From the NCBI RefSeq assembly GCF_009864005.1, contig NZ_WEZQ01000020.1, forward strand, positions 40,345 through 104,344: a DNA stretch of 64,000 bases. The letters run 5' to 3'. Made by a program: the position numbers and the translations under genes. Source of the stretch: Furfurilactobacillus milii. GTDB taxonomy: Bacteria; Bacillota; Bacilli; Lactobacillales; Lactobacillaceae. Below are positions 46,188 through 55,815 of this stretch, piece after piece. The notes beneath the pieces were generated by a model that was not told the origin of the DNA, did no database searches, and saw only the letters and a list, made by a program, of their open reading frames with translations. Position 1 is the stretch's first letter; each line of letters begins with the position of its first letter.

Positions 46188-47042
46188 CTACGACGTTTGG
46201 ACAGTCAACACACTAACGTCAATGGTCACGGTGTCCACTGGATTGGTCAATAATGCCGCACGATGGGCATCATCACTCCCCCAACTTAACGGCGTCATTG
46301 CCATCATATCAGCAATGCGGTTCTTGCCGATGGGAAAGTCATAGCTCACCGTCGTTTGTTGCATAGCCGGATAGTGATCGGCAAACAACTCCACTACCCG
46401 ATCATTCGTGTACTGATACTGCGGAGCCGATTCGTCATATAAAGCATGCCGCAACTCTACCAGGTAATTCGCATTGGGCACCACTTTGATCAGGCTGCCT
46501 CCTGGTCGACAAACACGTTCAAATTCACGGTAGGCCGATGGTGAAAAGAATTCCATCACTGTATCAAACGCATTATCTGTAAATGGCAGTTGTGCCAAGT
46601 CAGCAACACAAAAGAAGGCTTTAGAATCCAACTGAGTTGCGAGGTTTATTCCTGCCTTTGACAGGTCAAACCCAATGAGAACATCATCAGGATTGTTGCG
46701 TTCCTGATCCAACTGTACCAACGGTGTCCCTTCTCCGGTGCCGACATCAAGAATCCGTTGACCCTGTGATGGCAATTGTTGATTGACAGCTTTTACAATC
46801 GACGCAAACAGCCCAGCTGTCAGCATCCGCCGTCGGGCGGCCAACATCGGTCCATCGTATTCAGTCACCACATTATGTTTGAGAAATGTGGCACTACCCT
46901 TTTTATTTAAATCTAATGTATGGCCATTCGGACAACTAAGTGTGTGACCACTGATTTTTTCATAAGGCGTCTCACAAACTGGACAACGAAACATTGCCAA
47001 ATGTTCTTGCAGATAAGCGGCGCCACGATCAATTTTTTTCAT
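46188..47042 (-). CDS. rlmA: 23S rRNA (guanine-N1)-methyltransferase, RlmA family
   Basis: 284 residues from the ATG at 47042. An N-terminal zinc finger (FRCPVCETPYEKISGHTLSCPNGH) is followed by a SAM-binding domain with RILDVGTGEGTPLVQL and LIGFDLSKAGINLA. This is the RlmA layout; Gram-positive members (TlrB type) methylate G748, E. coli RlmA G745. Specificity is not decided. A longer reading starts three codons earlier, but a TATAAT at 47050-47055 overlaps that ATG, so the message probably starts at or next to the 47042 ATG. Confidence 0.9.
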   Translation of the reverse strand: MKKIDRGAAYLQEHLAMFRCPVCETPYEKISGHTLSCPNGHTLDLNKKGSATFLKHNVVTEYDGPMLAARRRMLTAGLFASIVKAVNQQLPSQGQRILDVGTGEGTPLVQLDQERNNPDDVLIGFDLSKAGINLATQLDSKAFFCVADLAQLPFTDNAFDTVMEFFSPSAYREFERVCRPGGSLIKVVPNANYLVELRHALYDESAPQYQYTNDRVVELFADHYPAMQQTTVSYDFPIGKNRIADMMAMTPLSWGSDDAHRAALLTNPVDTVTIDVSVLTVQTS

Positions 47043-47049
47043 GATGTCC

Positions 47050-47057
47050 ATTATACC
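47050..47057 (-). promoter_or_regulatory. Extended -10 of rlmA, leaderless arrangement
   Basis: Minus-strand TGGTATAAT; TATAAT is at 47050-47055. The expected transcript start falls at 47042-47043, the A of the ATG. No Shine-Dalgarno is visible. Confidence 0.6.
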
Positions 47058-47140
47058 ATGATGCCGCCTAGCTCACTAGTTGCAATGAGGTGCACCATCA
47101 GCTACAAACTCCCCCGATTCACGACAGTGACCTAGACTGT

Positions 47141-48349
47141 TTATTCATCGACATCCTGTTTGTGGTTTACATTGTCGGAATTTTCATCGGCTAAAACTTT
47201 GCGATGACGGTCTGCCTCATCAAACCACTGTGCATTTTCCCGCCAATACTGATATAAGTGGCTCACAATTACTTTTAATACGGCGTATCCGGGAACCCCA
47301 AAGATAACGCCCATAACACCGAAAATTTTCCCTGCTGCCAGCAATACGATAATGATCGTCACTGGATGAATTTTAAGTGATGAGCCCAACACCAACGGTG
47401 AAATCAGTCGCCCTTCAATTGTTTGTTCAACTGCAAACACAATAAGCACCTGAATTAGCATCCACGGTGACACAAACGCCCCAACGACCACCGCGGGAAC
47501 CATCGCTAAAAATGAGCCCAGATAAGGAATCAGGTTTAAAATTCCGGCAACAATTCCTAATGTTAATGCAAATTTCAAGCCAATGAGTAAGTAACCGAGA
47601 TAGAACATTAAGGCCACAAAGAAAGCAACGGTAAGCTGGCCACGAATGTAATTTGACACTTGATCATTAATTTCTTTCAGGACGGTCAAAAACGATTTCT
47701 GTAGCCGTTGTGGTAGTAAACGAGACACATATTCCGGAAATTGGTGGCCATCGCGCAACATATACCATAATAAGAATGGAAATGTTACTAGGGCAACAAT
47801 AACCGTCGTCACACTGCCAACAATACTGCCCAAGCCGCCAACAGTATTACTAGCGGTATTCTTCAAGAGCCCACTCAGTCCCTTTTGTAACTGGGTGTCA
47901 TACTGATTTAAAATATCGCGCAACCACTTCATATCTGAGCCCTGCCAAAACGCCGTTGTCGAATTAATGAGACTATCCCAATAATGCGGCCAGTCTTTGA
48001 TTAACCCAGTAAGTTGATCCTGAATGAGTGGCACGACCAAGACAACGCCCAGAACGACCAACGCCAGAATCACGGCAAACAGGCCAATAATTGTCCAAGT
48101 CCGGTGAATGTGAAACTTGCTTTTTTCCAAACGGTCCACTAGCGGATTCATCAGGTAGTAAAAGACCCCTGCCAGAACCACTGGGCCCCCAATAATACTA
48201 AAAAATTGTTGCAGCGGTGAAAAGACCCAGTTTACGTTATTCAATAACCACAAAATCAACAATACCAGCACCACAATCACTAAACGCAATGCTAGTTGAC
48301 GTAAGCGACTAACGGGTCGTTGTCGCCGAGTAACGGTTTGTTTTTGCAT
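47141..48349 (-). CDS. AI-2E family (YdiK/PerM-like) permease
   Basis: 402 residues with about eight transmembrane helices and the family blocks VLAGVFYYLMNPLVDRLEK and LNLIPYLGSFLAMVPAVVVG. The central soluble region (about 115-190) and the late VEQTIEGRLISPLVLG sequence fit the DUF20/AI-2E family, whose members export varied solutes; the AI-2 label comes from E. coli TqsA and does not prove substrate here. The C-terminus is charged. AAGGAGG precedes the ATG. Confidence 0.9.
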   Translation of the reverse strand: MQKQTVTRRQRPVSRLRQLALRLVIVVLVLLILWLLNNVNWVFSPLQQFFSIIGGPVVLAGVFYYLMNPLVDRLEKSKFHIHRTWTIIGLFAVILALVVLGVVLVVPLIQDQLTGLIKDWPHYWDSLINSTTAFWQGSDMKWLRDILNQYDTQLQKGLSGLLKNTASNTVGGLGSIVGSVTTVIVALVTFPFLLWYMLRDGHQFPEYVSRLLPQRLQKSFLTVLKEINDQVSNYIRGQLTVAFFVALMFYLGYLLIGLKFALTLGIVAGILNLIPYLGSFLAMVPAVVVGAFVSPWMLIQVLIVFAVEQTIEGRLISPLVLGSSLKIHPVTIIIVLLAAGKIFGVMGVIFGVPGYAVLKVIVSHLYQYWRENAQWFDEADRHRKVLADENSDNVNHKQDVDE

Positions 48350-48408
48350 AGCGGCCTCCTTACGTTTTCGCCCAGTCGTTTATTTCGGACGATGCTTCAC
48401 TTTGCGTT

Positions 48409-48417
48409 AGTATAGCA
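48409..48417 (-). promoter_or_regulatory. Extended -10 of the AI-2E permease gene
   Basis: Minus-strand TGCTATACT within TATGCTATACT, 60 bases before the start; the -35 is weak. Confidence 0.5.
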
Positions 48418-48583
48418 TAGTCGCCGAGCATTCTTCGCCCTTGGCGCCTGTCAAACAGTAGACTGATGCAACCGTTTGCAAGACACTGTTAAGGAATCGT
48501 TTTCATTATGATATACTCAAGTGGTGAAACGCAGATTAAACACAGAACTCTGTGGCAATGCATACATTGAGGAGGAAGCACGC

Positions 48584-49621
48584 ATGTTAGAAAAATTCTT
48601 AGTAGGAACTTATACCAAAAAGACCAGTCAAGGTGTTTATGAAATGGCACTCGACACCACGTCTAATGAGCTAACGGCACCAACACTGGTTGCCAAGGCA
48701 AGTAGCCCAACTTATCTGGCTCTTTCTAAAGCAAACAAACTTTACACTGTTGACGGTGACAAAGCAGCTGGAATGGGAGGAACCTCAGCCTTTGACCGCT
48801 CCACTACCCCAGCAACTTTGCTAAACCACGCCTTTTCAAAAGGTACTAGCTCAGCCTACGTGGCAGTTGATGAAGCACGTCAACTCGTCTATGAGGGTAA
48901 CTATCACATGGGGACGTTGAAAAGCTTCGCCATTCAGTCTGATGGTTCATTGAAATTAACTGATGTTGTTACTCATCAGGGTGAGGTTGGTCCACTACCT
49001 GAACAGGCCGATGGTCCCCATGTTCATTACACGAATTTAACGCCAGACAACCGGTTAATTGTTTGTGACCTCGGCATGGATCAAGTAACTGTCTATGATG
49101 TCGCTGACGACGGTAAATTTAGCCTCGTTTCAACATACCAAGCAGAGCCAGGATTTGGCCCTCGTCATGTGGTCTTTAACCCACAAAAATCCATTTGCTA
49201 CCTTGCCGGTGAGTTGAGCAGCAACATCTCCGTACTGAAGTACGACGAAGCTACGGGTACGCTTACGCATGTTCAAACGTTAAAGACCATTCCGACAGAT
49301 TGGACTGCTCATAATGGTGCTGCTGCAATTCGCATTTCAAACGATGGTCAGTTTGTTTACGTCAGCAACCGTGGTTTCAATAGCTTAGCCGTGTTTGCTG
49401 TGGGCGAAGATGGTACACTATCATTACGTCAGCAAATCAGTACAGAAGGTGACTTTCCACGGGACTTTGACCTAGACCCTTCTCAACAGTTTGTTGTCGC
49501 TGTTAATCAAAATACAGACAACGCAACCTTATACAGCCGCAACGCCACAACTGGTCAATTAAAATTGATTCAAAAGGATGTTGCCGTTCCTGAACCGGTT
49601 TGCGTTCTGTTTGAAAACTAG
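48584..49621 (+). CDS. pgl: 6-phosphogluconolactonase, YkgB/Pgl beta-propeller type
   Basis: 345 residues. A seven-bladed propeller lactonase (YbhE/YkgB type), not the NagB-like Pgl. Repeated units are visible: LVGTYTKKTSQGVYEM, DGPHVHYTNLTPDNRLIVCDLG, GFGPRHVVFNPQKSICYLAGEL and GDFPRDFDLDPSQQFVVAVNQ. It hydrolyses 6-phosphogluconolactone ahead of Gnd. I start at the ATG at 48584, ten bases after GAGGAGG, rather than at the 21-codon-longer ORF. Confidence 0.88.
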   Translation: MLEKFLVGTYTKKTSQGVYEMALDTTSNELTAPTLVAKASSPTYLALSKANKLYTVDGDKAAGMGGTSAFDRSTTPATLLNHAFSKGTSSAYVAVDEARQLVYEGNYHMGTLKSFAIQSDGSLKLTDVVTHQGEVGPLPEQADGPHVHYTNLTPDNRLIVCDLGMDQVTVYDVADDGKFSLVSTYQAEPGFGPRHVVFNPQKSICYLAGELSSNISVLKYDEATGTLTHVQTLKTIPTDWTAHNGAAAIRISNDGQFVYVSNRGFNSLAVFAVGEDGTLSLRQQISTEGDFPRDFDLDPSQQFVVAVNQNTDNATLYSRNATTGQLKLIQKDVAVPEPVCVLFEN

Positions 49622-49662
49622 CTAATTGTTTTAGTTAGTCACAAACATCAAAGGAGCCAATT

Positions 49663-50310
49663 GTGAATACACCATTATTTAAAGAAGTTGCTATCGAAAA
49701 TTATACTGATCTTCCCGCTGCCATAGCAGCTGGGGCCAACCGCATCGAGCTAAATGACAATTTGGCCGTCGGCGGCACAACGGTCAGCCGTGGTGTTATG
49801 AGTGAAAGCAGTCGTTACGCTGCTGAACACCACATTCCCCTCACCGTCATGATTCGGCCACGCGGTGGCAATTTTGTCTACAATGATACCGAAATTAAAA
49901 TCATGGAAGCTGACCTATTTTCTGCCCAGGAACTTGGTGTGGACGGCGTTGCTTTTGGTGCTCTAACCCCAGACAACAAGTTAGACACTGATGCACTAGA
50001 ACAGCTCATGGCAGCGGCTGGTGGCATGAGTGTTACTTTCCACATGGCCTTTGATGCAATTTCGCCTGATGATCAACCGGCCGCTATCGACTGGTTAGCC
50101 GATCATGATGTTGATCGAATTCTCACGCATGGTGGATCCTTGGCGACGCCAATCGACCAAACGTTGCCACAATTGAAAAAATTAGTTAAAACGGCATCTG
50201 GTCGGTTGATTATCATGCCAGGTGGCGGAATCACGGTAGATAATGTGGATCATATTGCGGAAGTGCTCAGTGTTAAGGAAGTTCATGGTACGCATTTACT
50301 GAAATATTGA
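49663..50310 (+). CDS. cutC: CutC family protein
   Basis: 215 residues with the CutC TIM-barrel pattern: VAIENYTDLPAAIAAGANRIELNDNLAVGGTTVSRG, TVMIRPRGGNFVYND, DGVAFGALTP, FHMAFDAI, RILTHGG and IMPGGGI. CutC was named for copper homeostasis in E. coli, but its enzymatic function is unsettled. The GTG start lies six bases after AAAGGAG. It is cotranscribed with the lactonase 41 bases upstream. Confidence 0.92.
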   Translation: MNTPLFKEVAIENYTDLPAAIAAGANRIELNDNLAVGGTTVSRGVMSESSRYAAEHHIPLTVMIRPRGGNFVYNDTEIKIMEADLFSAQELGVDGVAFGALTPDNKLDTDALEQLMAAAGGMSVTFHMAFDAISPDDQPAAIDWLADHDVDRILTHGGSLATPIDQTLPQLKKLVKTASGRLIIMPGGGITVDNVDHIAEVLSVKEVHGTHLLKY

Positions 50311-50325
50311 TATTTTCACGGTTTT

Positions 50326-50361
50326 AAAAAAAGCGCTTGGCAAAATTGCCGAGCGTTTTTA
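50326..50361. terminator. Terminator between cutC and the convergent rluD-like gene
   Basis: AAAAAGCGCTTGGC and GCCGAGCGTTTTT pair with T-runs on both sides; it serves both transcripts. Confidence 0.88.
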
Positions 50362-50410
50362 TTATGCCTATTTTGAAAATGAACTGCTTATTTTGAATCA
50401 AAAATGCCCG

Positions 50411-51364
50411 TTAATTAACATCAAAATCCGTGTTAAGCTGCTGCATCACAGTATCAACATTAATTTCATAACGTGTGAGCAATTGTTGCATATCTTCTGC
50501 CAATGGCGCAGTTAATTGCCGTTGAACGTCTGCAAATGGATCATAGAAGCCCAATCGTTCACAGGCCAATGCTTGACGTTTCAATCCCTGATGCAAATCT
50601 CCCTCGTACAGCTGATCACCGACTAACGGATGTCCTGCACCGGCAAAATGAACCCGAATTTGATGCGTCCGACCAGTGTGAAGCTTAACCTTCACCACTG
50701 AAAAAGTGCCAGCTGTTGCCAGTACCCAAAATTCGGTCCGGGCAGCTTGGCCAGTCTCCCCAGTTTGCCGTTTGATAAACGATGTCGGGTCGCGCTGAAT
50801 TGGCTGATCAAAGTTACCATGCTCTGGTAGACCCGTGCCACTGACAACGGCCAAGTACGTCTTTTGTAGCGAGTGTGCCTTCAATTGTTGATCTAAAACG
50901 GAATGCGCCATGTGATGTTTACCAAACAGCACCAACCCGCTCGTATCTTTGTCCAACCGAGTAACAATATGAGGCACCTGTAATGGAATACCATGAGTAA
51001 TGAAATAGCCCTTCGCCCGGTTAACCAACGTATTATTAGCATAGTGATGGGCGGGCACAGATGCCACTCCAGCAGGTTTATTAACAACTAAAAAATTATC
51101 GTCCTCATAGACAATTGACAACGGCAAATCTGAAATGGTTACCGCCGCATTCGCTGGTTCCGGTGGCAGGATGATCGTAACAACATCGTTAGGACGGACA
51201 TCATCAACGCTCCATGCTGGTTGGTGATTGATTGACATCGTACCACCCTGAAACTTGATCTGGATTAAAACGGCATGGGAAACACCATGCGCACTCAAAA
51301 AGGTTCGCAGTTTTACCGTTTCGTGCGTTTGATTACGCCACTCAAAGCGTAACGGGTATGCCAT
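50411..51364 (-). CDS. RluA/RluD-family pseudouridine synthase
   Basis: 317 residues. The catalytic aspartate motif reads VTRLDKDTSGLVLFGK, with IVYEDDNFLVVNKPAGVASVPAHH before it and LHTGRTHQIRVHFAGAGHPLVGDQLY after. The N-terminal 80 residues resemble a shortened S4-like domain. It corresponds to YjbO of B. subtilis by position. The rRNA or tRNA target cannot be read. It overlaps nadK by one base (TAATG). Confidence 0.92.
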   Translation of the reverse strand: MAYPLRFEWRNQTHETVKLRTFLSAHGVSHAVLIQIKFQGGTMSINHQPAWSVDDVRPNDVVTIILPPEPANAAVTISDLPLSIVYEDDNFLVVNKPAGVASVPAHHYANNTLVNRAKGYFITHGIPLQVPHIVTRLDKDTSGLVLFGKHHMAHSVLDQQLKAHSLQKTYLAVVSGTGLPEHGNFDQPIQRDPTSFIKRQTGETGQAARTEFWVLATAGTFSVVKVKLHTGRTHQIRVHFAGAGHPLVGDQLYEGDLHQGLKRQALACERLGFYDPFADVQRQLTAPLAEDMQQLLTRYEINVDTVMQQLNTDFDVN

Positions 51365-52167
51365 TACAAGACATCCCCGATAAAGGACTCACGGACCCGT
51401 TGCCAGAATGCGGTATGCCGATATTCAGCGAAGTAAATCCGTTGCTGTGATACTTTAAACGTAATTTCCTTGACCAATCGTTCTGGCGTTAAAAATTGAT
51501 CACAACTGATGGCAAAATTATCAGCATCCTCTGACCGTAACGTCACCCATTCATCCTTACCGATGATAAACGAGGCACCTAACGTCCGGAACACCCGGTT
51601 GTTGATGGAGGCAATTTCTGCCATTTGAATGGCCTCGATACCAGGATGAATGACCGCACCACCCAATGATTTATTGTATCCCGTTGAACCAGTTGGTGTT
51701 GAAAAGCACAAGCCATCCCCACGAAAACGTTCTAATAATTGATCTTTAATATACACGTCACAAACTAAGGTCTTAGCAGCCTTTTTGACCGTCGCTTCAT
51801 TGAGCGCCAAAAATTGATGCGGCGCTGTTTCACCTTTGTAAGTGATATTGATATCTAAAAGCGGATAACTGACGCTTTCACCATTATCATGTGCCAGGCT
51901 GTTCACGAGCTGGTCCGTTTCATAATCACGCCAGTCCGTATAAAAGCCAAGGTGTCCTGTATGCAAGCCGACAAAACGAATTTTTGCCAGCTCTGCCCGA
52001 TAGTGATGAAAGGCTGATAACAAAGTGCCATCTCCACCAACCGAGACCACCACATCAGGATGCTGGTCATCAATCGGTAAATGTGCCTTGTTCAAAGCTG
52101 TCGTCAACCGTTCAATGACAGCCCGCGTTTCATCGTTTGGATAATAACTATAAATCGCAACTTTCAT
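51364..52167 (-). CDS. nadK: NAD kinase
   Basis: 267 residues. Phosphorylates NAD to NADP. The GGDGT motif is in VVSVGGDGTLLSAFHH; NEATVKK and STPTGSTGYNKSLGG complete the substrate site. The C-terminal domain ends with the basic FAEYRHTAFWQRVRESF. Encoded between relQ and the rluD-like gene. The Shine-Dalgarno (GAGAG) is weak, so coupling to relQ is possible. Confidence 0.97.
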   Translation of the reverse strand: MKVAIYSYYPNDETRAVIERLTTALNKAHLPIDDQHPDVVVSVGGDGTLLSAFHHYRAELAKIRFVGLHTGHLGFYTDWRDYETDQLVNSLAHDNGESVSYPLLDINITYKGETAPHQFLALNEATVKKAAKTLVCDVYIKDQLLERFRGDGLCFSTPTGSTGYNKSLGGAVIHPGIEAIQMAEIASINNRVFRTLGASFIIGKDEWVTLRSEDADNFAISCDQFLTPERLVKEITFKVSQQRIYFAEYRHTAFWQRVRESFIGDVL

Positions 52168-52235
52168 ACTTTGTTCTCTACTCTCTCAATTACATATGAT
52201 CGTCTCACCGTAAGCAGCAAACATCGATCACACAA

Positions 52236-52916
52236 TTATTTGGTTTCATTCGGCGTCGAAGAAACATCGTCATTACTTCGCTGACCCACATCATCAGGAG
52301 AATTGTTTGTATTCTCGTGTGGTTGCGCTTCCGAAATATCTTCTCGAATTGCCGACATTTCTTGATCCAACCTGAAAGCCGCCTCACCAGCTCGTTCCAA
52401 ACGACCTTGCAACTCCTGAGGAAATTCACCCTGATATTTGTAATTTAGGGAATGCTCAATTGTTGCCCAGAAATTCATGGCTAATGTTCGCACCTGAATT
52501 TCGGCTAGGATTCGTTTTTCACCCGTCAGCATCTGAACCGGGTAAGACACCACGATATGATACGAACGATAGCCACTGGGTTTAACGTTTGAAATGTAAT
52601 CACGCTCTTCCAAGATGGTTAAATCCGTTCGTTTACGTAATAAGTCGACGACCTGATAAATATCGCCAACAAACTGACACATAATCCGTAGCCCAGCGAT
52701 ATCCTGCATGTCCTCTTCCAAACGATCTTCGGCGACATGACGACGAACCATTTTTTCCTTAATACTATCAACAGGTTTTACCCGCCCGGTAACGAACTCG
52801 ACGGGTGACTGTAAACCGGCATCCTTATATTGTTTACGGATACCTCTCAATTTTATTTTTAATTCCTCGACCGCTTGCTCATAAGGAAGCAAAAAGTGGG
52901 ACCAATCCTCAATCAT
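52236..52916 (-). CDS. relQ: Small alarmone synthetase RelQ
   Basis: 226 residues. A synthetase-only (p)ppGpp enzyme: no hydrolase HD or TGS/ACT domain, just the RelA/SpoT synthetase fold with IKEKMVRRHV, IAGLRIMCQFVGDIYQVVDLLRK, NVKPSGYRSYHIVVSYP and AEIQVRTLAMNFWATIEHSLNYKYQG. Makes pppGpp/ppGpp from GTP or GDP and ATP. The ATG at 52916 follows AAGGAGG; the longer ORF is the 5' leader. A candidate promoter is at 52982-52990. Confidence 0.95.
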   Translation of the reverse strand: MIEDWSHFLLPYEQAVEELKIKLRGIRKQYKDAGLQSPVEFVTGRVKPVDSIKEKMVRRHVAEDRLEEDMQDIAGLRIMCQFVGDIYQVVDLLRKRTDLTILEERDYISNVKPSGYRSYHIVVSYPVQMLTGEKRILAEIQVRTLAMNFWATIEHSLNYKYQGEFPQELQGRLERAGEAAFRLDQEMSAIREDISEAQPHENTNNSPDDVGQRSNDDVSSTPNETK

Positions 52917-52981
52917 CGAATGACCTCCTTGATGATTCATCGTTTGTTGAACAACCTCACGGCGGCCAACTAACTGCCAAC

Positions 52982-52990
52982 AGTTTACCA
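52982..52990 (-). promoter_or_regulatory. Extended -10 promoter of relQ-nadK-rluD
   Basis: Minus-strand TGGTAAACT in AGTATGGTAAACT, 66 bases ahead of relQ. The remaining spacer up to spxH (53000-53229) shows two AAACGTTT motifs and no gene. Confidence 0.5.
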
Positions 52991-53229
52991 TACTTTGGGA
53001 CACTAGCGATGAACCGCCAGCGAAGCTTAGTAACACACCATTCGAAACGTTTAGCTTTACATTTCCGGTAAAATCGGGCATGATAGTCCCAGTTAAGAAA
53101 CGCACAGTGGCGCAGTTGTGCTAATGCGCAACCGATTGCCTTATTAAGTAAAACGTTTCATTATTATCGTATTTATATTCTATGACTTTTTATTTAATTT
53201 TTTAAGATTGTTGATATGGAGGATATCCC

Positions 53230-53856
53230 GTGTTAGAAATTTATCTGTTTGTAAATCCACTCGGAACAAATTGTTATGACTGTGAGAAGCAGATTAACCA
53301 GATCTCTGCCCAGACTAAGCGCAAACTTCAAATTCAGTTTGTCCCAATGCTTAATTTACAGACGATAAGCGATACATTTCACCGAATGGCGGCGGATCAC
53401 CCAGAGTTGGACCGCAACGCCCTAGCAGAACAAATGTATCAAATTATCCTAGATTACAAAGCCGCTTCTTTTCAGGGCAAACGGCTTGGTCGTCAATACT
53501 TTCTGCGTTTGCAGGAGCACATTTTGGTCAACCACGAAGCTTACACAGAAGAGCTTGGTATCACCGTTGCCCATGAATTAGCATTAGACACAGCGATGTT
53601 TATTGACGATCGTCGGAGCAAGCTCGCTGAAGATGCATTCGCTGCGGACCAACGTCTGGTCTCCGAAATGGGTATTGAACACCCAAGTCAAACGGTCATC
53701 TTCGACGTGGAAGATTTTGATTGCGGCTTGCTGATGGAACATTTCGATTACGACACGCTGTTAGAAATCAGTGAACATACAATTAACAATAAGCTAACAA
53801 CGTTGCCACAAGCCATTAAACAAAATCACGACAAAGCCAATTTACGCATCCTCTAA
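53230..53856 (+). CDS. spxH: ClpXP adaptor SpxH (YjbH, DsbA-like fold)
   Basis: 208 residues of a thioredoxin/DsbA-like fold. The active-site-like NCYDCEKQ is near residue 14; helical insertions and the long C-terminal half match YjbH. In B. subtilis, YjbH binds Spx and delivers it to ClpXP, and aggregates under disulfide stress. The GTG start lies seven bases after GGAGG. It is divergent from relQ, as in B. subtilis. Confidence 0.9.
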   Translation: MLEIYLFVNPLGTNCYDCEKQINQISAQTKRKLQIQFVPMLNLQTISDTFHRMAADHPELDRNALAEQMYQIILDYKAASFQGKRLGRQYFLRLQEHILVNHEAYTEELGITVAHELALDTAMFIDDRRSKLAEDAFAADQRLVSEMGIEHPSQTVIFDVEDFDCGLLMEHFDYDTLLEISEHTINNKLTTLPQAIKQNHDKANLRIL

Positions 53857-53876
53857 CCTGAACGAAACATTAAATG

Positions 53877-53919
53877 AAGAGCCTTCAATCAGTACGCTAC
53901 CGATTGAAGGCTCTTTTTT
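53877..53919. terminator. Bidirectional terminator of spxH and pepF
   Basis: AAGAGCCTTCAATC and GATTGAAGGCTCTT form a perfect 14-base-pair stem followed by TTTT; pepF ends 27 bases away on the other strand. Confidence 0.95.
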
Positions 53920-53946
53920 CATCAATTCAAACTTAAACGAAGCGTG

Positions 53947-55761
53947 TTATTTTTGCGAATTGTCAATTAACGTTTCAAATTCATTCAAGCGTTGTTCAAA
54001 GACATCAAATGCCCGACGCAAGTAATCCGGTTTCGTCATATCAACCCCCGCCATCTTCATTACATCCAATGGATATTGTGAACTACCAGCCTTTAAGAAG
54101 TCCAAATAATGATCCAAGGCTCCTGGTTGATGGCTGGTAATACCATGCGACAATGTCGATGCAGCGGCGAACCCAGTTGCATACTGGAAGACATAGTAAT
54201 TGTAATAGAAATGTGGAATTCGTGACCACTCCAAAGCAATTTCCGGATCTGGGGTTAAATCTTTCCCATAATAAGTTTGATTCAGCTTGCCATAAAAGTC
54301 TGACATCCGACTAGCAGTCAACGGATGACCCACAGCATCTTCTTGGTGGATCCAGTGTTCGAATTCTGCGAATTGTGTTTGCCGATAAACAGTTCCCTTA
54401 AAGCCATCCAGGTAGTGATTCAAAACGTAGGCCCGCACTTTAGGGTCGTCATTGTTATCAAGCAAATATTGAGTCAACGTATTTTCATTAGTTGTTGATG
54501 CAATTTCCGCTACGAAAATAGAATAGTCGCCATACTGGTATGGTTGATTATGACGCGTGTAATAACTGTGAATACTGTGGCCCATTTCGTGAACTAAGGT
54601 AAATAATTCCTCTAAATTATCCTGCCAGTTCAGCAAAATATATGGATTGGTATCGTAAACACCAGATGAAAACGCCCCGCTTCGTTTGCCTTTCGTTTCG
54701 ACCACATCGACCCACCGATTATCGAAGGCTTCTTGAACATGGCTAACGTAATCCGGACCCATTACGGACAAGGCGCGTAAAGCCTCTTGTTGAGCTTCTG
54801 GATAGGTGTAACTCAGCGGTGAATCCCCAGTAATTGGCGTATACAGGTCGTAAGAATGCAAATGATCAACGCCTAAAATACGTTTGCGCAAACTAACATA
54901 GCGGTGCAATAGGTCAAGATGGTTATTAACCTCTTCAACAAGCGTGTCGTAAACACTTTCAGGAATATTATTTTCCGCTAATGCCGCCGCACGAGCGGTT
55001 GGATAGTGATGCACGCGCGCTGTATAATTATGCGCCTTAACGTTGCTAGACAGCGTCGAAGCAAACGTATTCTGAAATTGCTTGTACACCTTGTATAGTT
55101 GTTTAAAGGCTGCACCGCGGACAGAACGATCTGTTGATTGCAACAGGACGCCATATACCCCCTGAGTCAAACGAACATCGTTACCTGCTTCATCTTTCAC
55201 GATTGGGAACTCTAAATCCGCGTTATCTAAAACACCGAACGTTTTTGCCGAAGCTTGGAAAATATCCCCAGCTCCTGCCAATAATGCTTCTTGATCTGCT
55301 GGTAACGTATGATCACGTGCTCGATCTAAGTCCTCAAAGAAATGTTTGAATGGCTTTAACTCATTAGTATTCAACCATTCACTGAGTGTCTTCTCGGGAA
55401 TGGCCAAAACTTCTGGCTGGAACCAGGCCAAAGCGCTGGCAACCTTAGCCACCAAGTCGTTAGCCTGAGCAGCCAATCCTTGCGCTGCTTGGTCACTAGT
55501 ATCTTGCTCTTGCTTCAATGACGCATACACATCGACATTTTCCAATTCATGGTAAACATCAAGTAGGTAAGCCACGCCCGCTGCAAGTTGCTCTGGTGAT
55601 TCAGCTAAATGTCCTTGATGGGAGGTAACTTGCTGCAGCTTCGACTCAATTTGGTGATAAGCGTCTGTCCACGCTGCATCAGTTGCAAAAATTTGAGTTA
55701 AGTCCCACTTTAGCGTCTCTGGAACTTCATCTCTAGTAGGTAATTGTTTTACGTCTGCCAT
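53947..55761 (-). CDS. pepF: Oligoendopeptidase F
   Basis: 604 residues of an M3B zinc metallopeptidase. The HExxH motif is in LFTLVHEMGHSIHSYY, and the third ligand glutamate follows in IFVAEIASTTNENTL. Cleaves cytoplasmic oligopeptides, 7-17 residues in Lactococcus. The length matches the family (about 600). The ATG at 55761 follows GGAGG. A candidate extended -10 overlaps the coiA stop codon, so pepF may be transcribed both from its own promoter and with coiA. Confidence 0.96.
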   Translation of the reverse strand: MADVKQLPTRDEVPETLKWDLTQIFATDAAWTDAYHQIESKLQQVTSHQGHLAESPEQLAAGVAYLLDVYHELENVDVYASLKQEQDTSDQAAQGLAAQANDLVAKVASALAWFQPEVLAIPEKTLSEWLNTNELKPFKHFFEDLDRARDHTLPADQEALLAGAGDIFQASAKTFGVLDNADLEFPIVKDEAGNDVRLTQGVYGVLLQSTDRSVRGAAFKQLYKVYKQFQNTFASTLSSNVKAHNYTARVHHYPTARAAALAENNIPESVYDTLVEEVNNHLDLLHRYVSLRKRILGVDHLHSYDLYTPITGDSPLSYTYPEAQQEALRALSVMGPDYVSHVQEAFDNRWVDVVETKGKRSGAFSSGVYDTNPYILLNWQDNLEELFTLVHEMGHSIHSYYTRHNQPYQYGDYSIFVAEIASTTNENTLTQYLLDNNDDPKVRAYVLNHYLDGFKGTVYRQTQFAEFEHWIHQEDAVGHPLTASRMSDFYGKLNQTYYGKDLTPDPEIALEWSRIPHFYYNYYVFQYATGFAAASTLSHGITSHQPGALDHYLDFLKAGSSQYPLDVMKMAGVDMTKPDYLRRAFDVFEQRLNEFETLIDNSQK

Positions 55762-55815
55762 AACGACCTCCAACATTTAAAATAAGAAAACTAATTATAT
55801 TTTAATCACTTTTTA

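Noticed and set aside
53045..53160. Two AAACGTTT motifs between relQ and spxH as CcpA cre sites
   Set aside because: The flanking bases do not match the 14-base cre consensus on both sides.
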